The translations under genes and the position numbers were made by a program. The notes beneath the pieces were generated by a model. That model was not told the origin of the DNA. It made no database searches and saw only the letters and a program-made list of their open reading frames with translations. Source: JAGRAX01 sp041391365 (GTDB lineage: Bacteria > Bdellovibrionota_G > JALEGL01 > JAGRMV01). From it: 64,000 nt of DNA. This document shows positions 63,693 through 64,000 of the stretch, piece after piece. Every line of letters begins with the position of its first letter. The stretch's first letter is position 1. The stretch lies in the NCBI GenBank assembly GCA_041391365.1, contig JAWKOC010000005.1, forward strand, positions 11,835 to 75,834, in the 5' to 3' direction.

Positions 63693-64000
63693 TCGATCCA
63701 CATCAAAGTCCATTGGGTCTGTTGGGAAGCGGACAACTTGGGCAAATGCTGATTCAATCGGCAAAAAATCATGGCTATCAAGTTCATGTATTCGACCCAG
63801 CCTTCCAACACTCCCCCTGCTCACTGGAAACTTCCCTTCACACCGAAGCCAGTTTCTCGGATGCGGAAAAAGTCATTGCATTTTCCAAGCAAGTATCGGC
63901 CGTCACCTACGAGTTTGAAAACATTCCCTTAGAAACAGCAGCCCTGGTCGAAAAACACAGCGTACTGCGTCCTTCTTCAAAGGTCTTGGAAACTGCTCAG
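63689..64000 (+). CDS. purK: N5-carboxyaminoimidazole ribonucleotide synthase (partial, cut by window end)
   Basis: ATP-grasp enzyme that makes N5-CAIR from AIR, bicarbonate and ATP. The first 104 codons are visible: GLLGSGQLGQMLIQSAKNHG, the dinucleotide-like N-terminal loop of PurK, then VFDPAFQHSPCS and VTYEFENIPLE, both family hallmarks. The ATP-grasp domain lies beyond the window. ATGA overlap with purE shows a coupled purEK operon. Confidence 0.93.
   Translation, partial: MIDPHQSPLGLLGSGQLGQMLIQSAKNHGYQVHVFDPAFQHSPCSLETSLHTEASFSDAEKVIAFSKQVSAVTYEFENIPLETAALVEKHSVLRPSSKVLETAQ

Noticed and set aside
1..64000. CRISPR arrays, tRNA, rRNA, phage or transposase genes
   Set aside because: I looked through the intergenic gaps and protein sequences and saw no direct-repeat/spacer series, no tRNA T-loop pattern with a matching stem, and no recombinase or transposase motif.

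Overview
This is a 64 kb stretch of a moderately AT-rich, gene-dense bacterial chromosome. The organism is Gram-negative: it encodes an outer-membrane phospholipase A, other exported proteins and a periplasmic-type transglycosylase. The best lineage clue is the lexA promoter, which carries two overlapping perfect palindromes with core TTAC-N3-GTAA. That core is the LexA box described for Bdellovibrio, so a Bdellovibrionota-like or deltaproteobacterial-grade organism is my inference. I found no phage, transposase, CRISPR array, rRNA or tRNA.

Layout. 1-1.46 kb: PhoR/PhoB-type sensor kinase (cut by the window edge) and regulator. 1.6-6.25 kb: nucleoside-type BMP/ABC importer operon with two damaged genes. 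6.3-7.75 kb: a 2OG oxygenase with an altered metal-binding triad, and CcmH. 7.8-13.75 kb: the SOS mutagenesis cassette lexA-imuA-imuB-dnaE2. 13.9-24.7 kb: small secreted proteins, an SpmA-SpmB-type fusion, an FAD oxidoreductase/epimerase pair, dps, a sirtuin and an AT-rich trio of exported proteins with a transglutaminase-like member. 24.9-30 kb: Cys-poor ribosomal proteins L28, L33, L31B and S14, an exported Ni superoxide dismutase, leuS and sufE. 30-45 kb: dcd, Gfo/Idh/MocA oxidoreductase, ROK sugar kinase, HIT protein, topA, sodB, htpX, an EEP nuclease/phosphatase, fadE and phrB. 45-52.5 kb: Fur/PerR-type regulator, beta-lactamase-fold hydrolase with MFS partner, PhzF, GIY-YIG, mutarotase-fold protein, pldA and an RRM protein. 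52.7-64 kb: osmC, dienelactone hydrolase, DapB-fold dehydrogenase, ClC exchanger, mtgA, glpK, KefB-type antiporter, EamA exporter and purE-purK.

Two regulatory circuits can be read directly: LexA autoregulation of the mutagenesis cassette, and a Fur/PerR-type palindrome shared by dps and the regulator's own gene. Several promoters sit so close to the start codon that leaderless mRNAs are likely (lexA, rpsN, the gene at 54117-55124).

The most striking anomaly is a consistent set of lesions in seven genes (BMP lipoprotein, its first permease, imuB, a secreted protein, dps, sodB, osmC). Every frameshift is explained by one missing base, nearly always in a short homopolymer. Restoring those bases returns full-length proteins; three additional in-frame stops remain. 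This is either systematic consensus error or real slippage-driven decay. Three of the damaged genes are oxidative-stress genes, while the Ni superoxide dismutase is intact.
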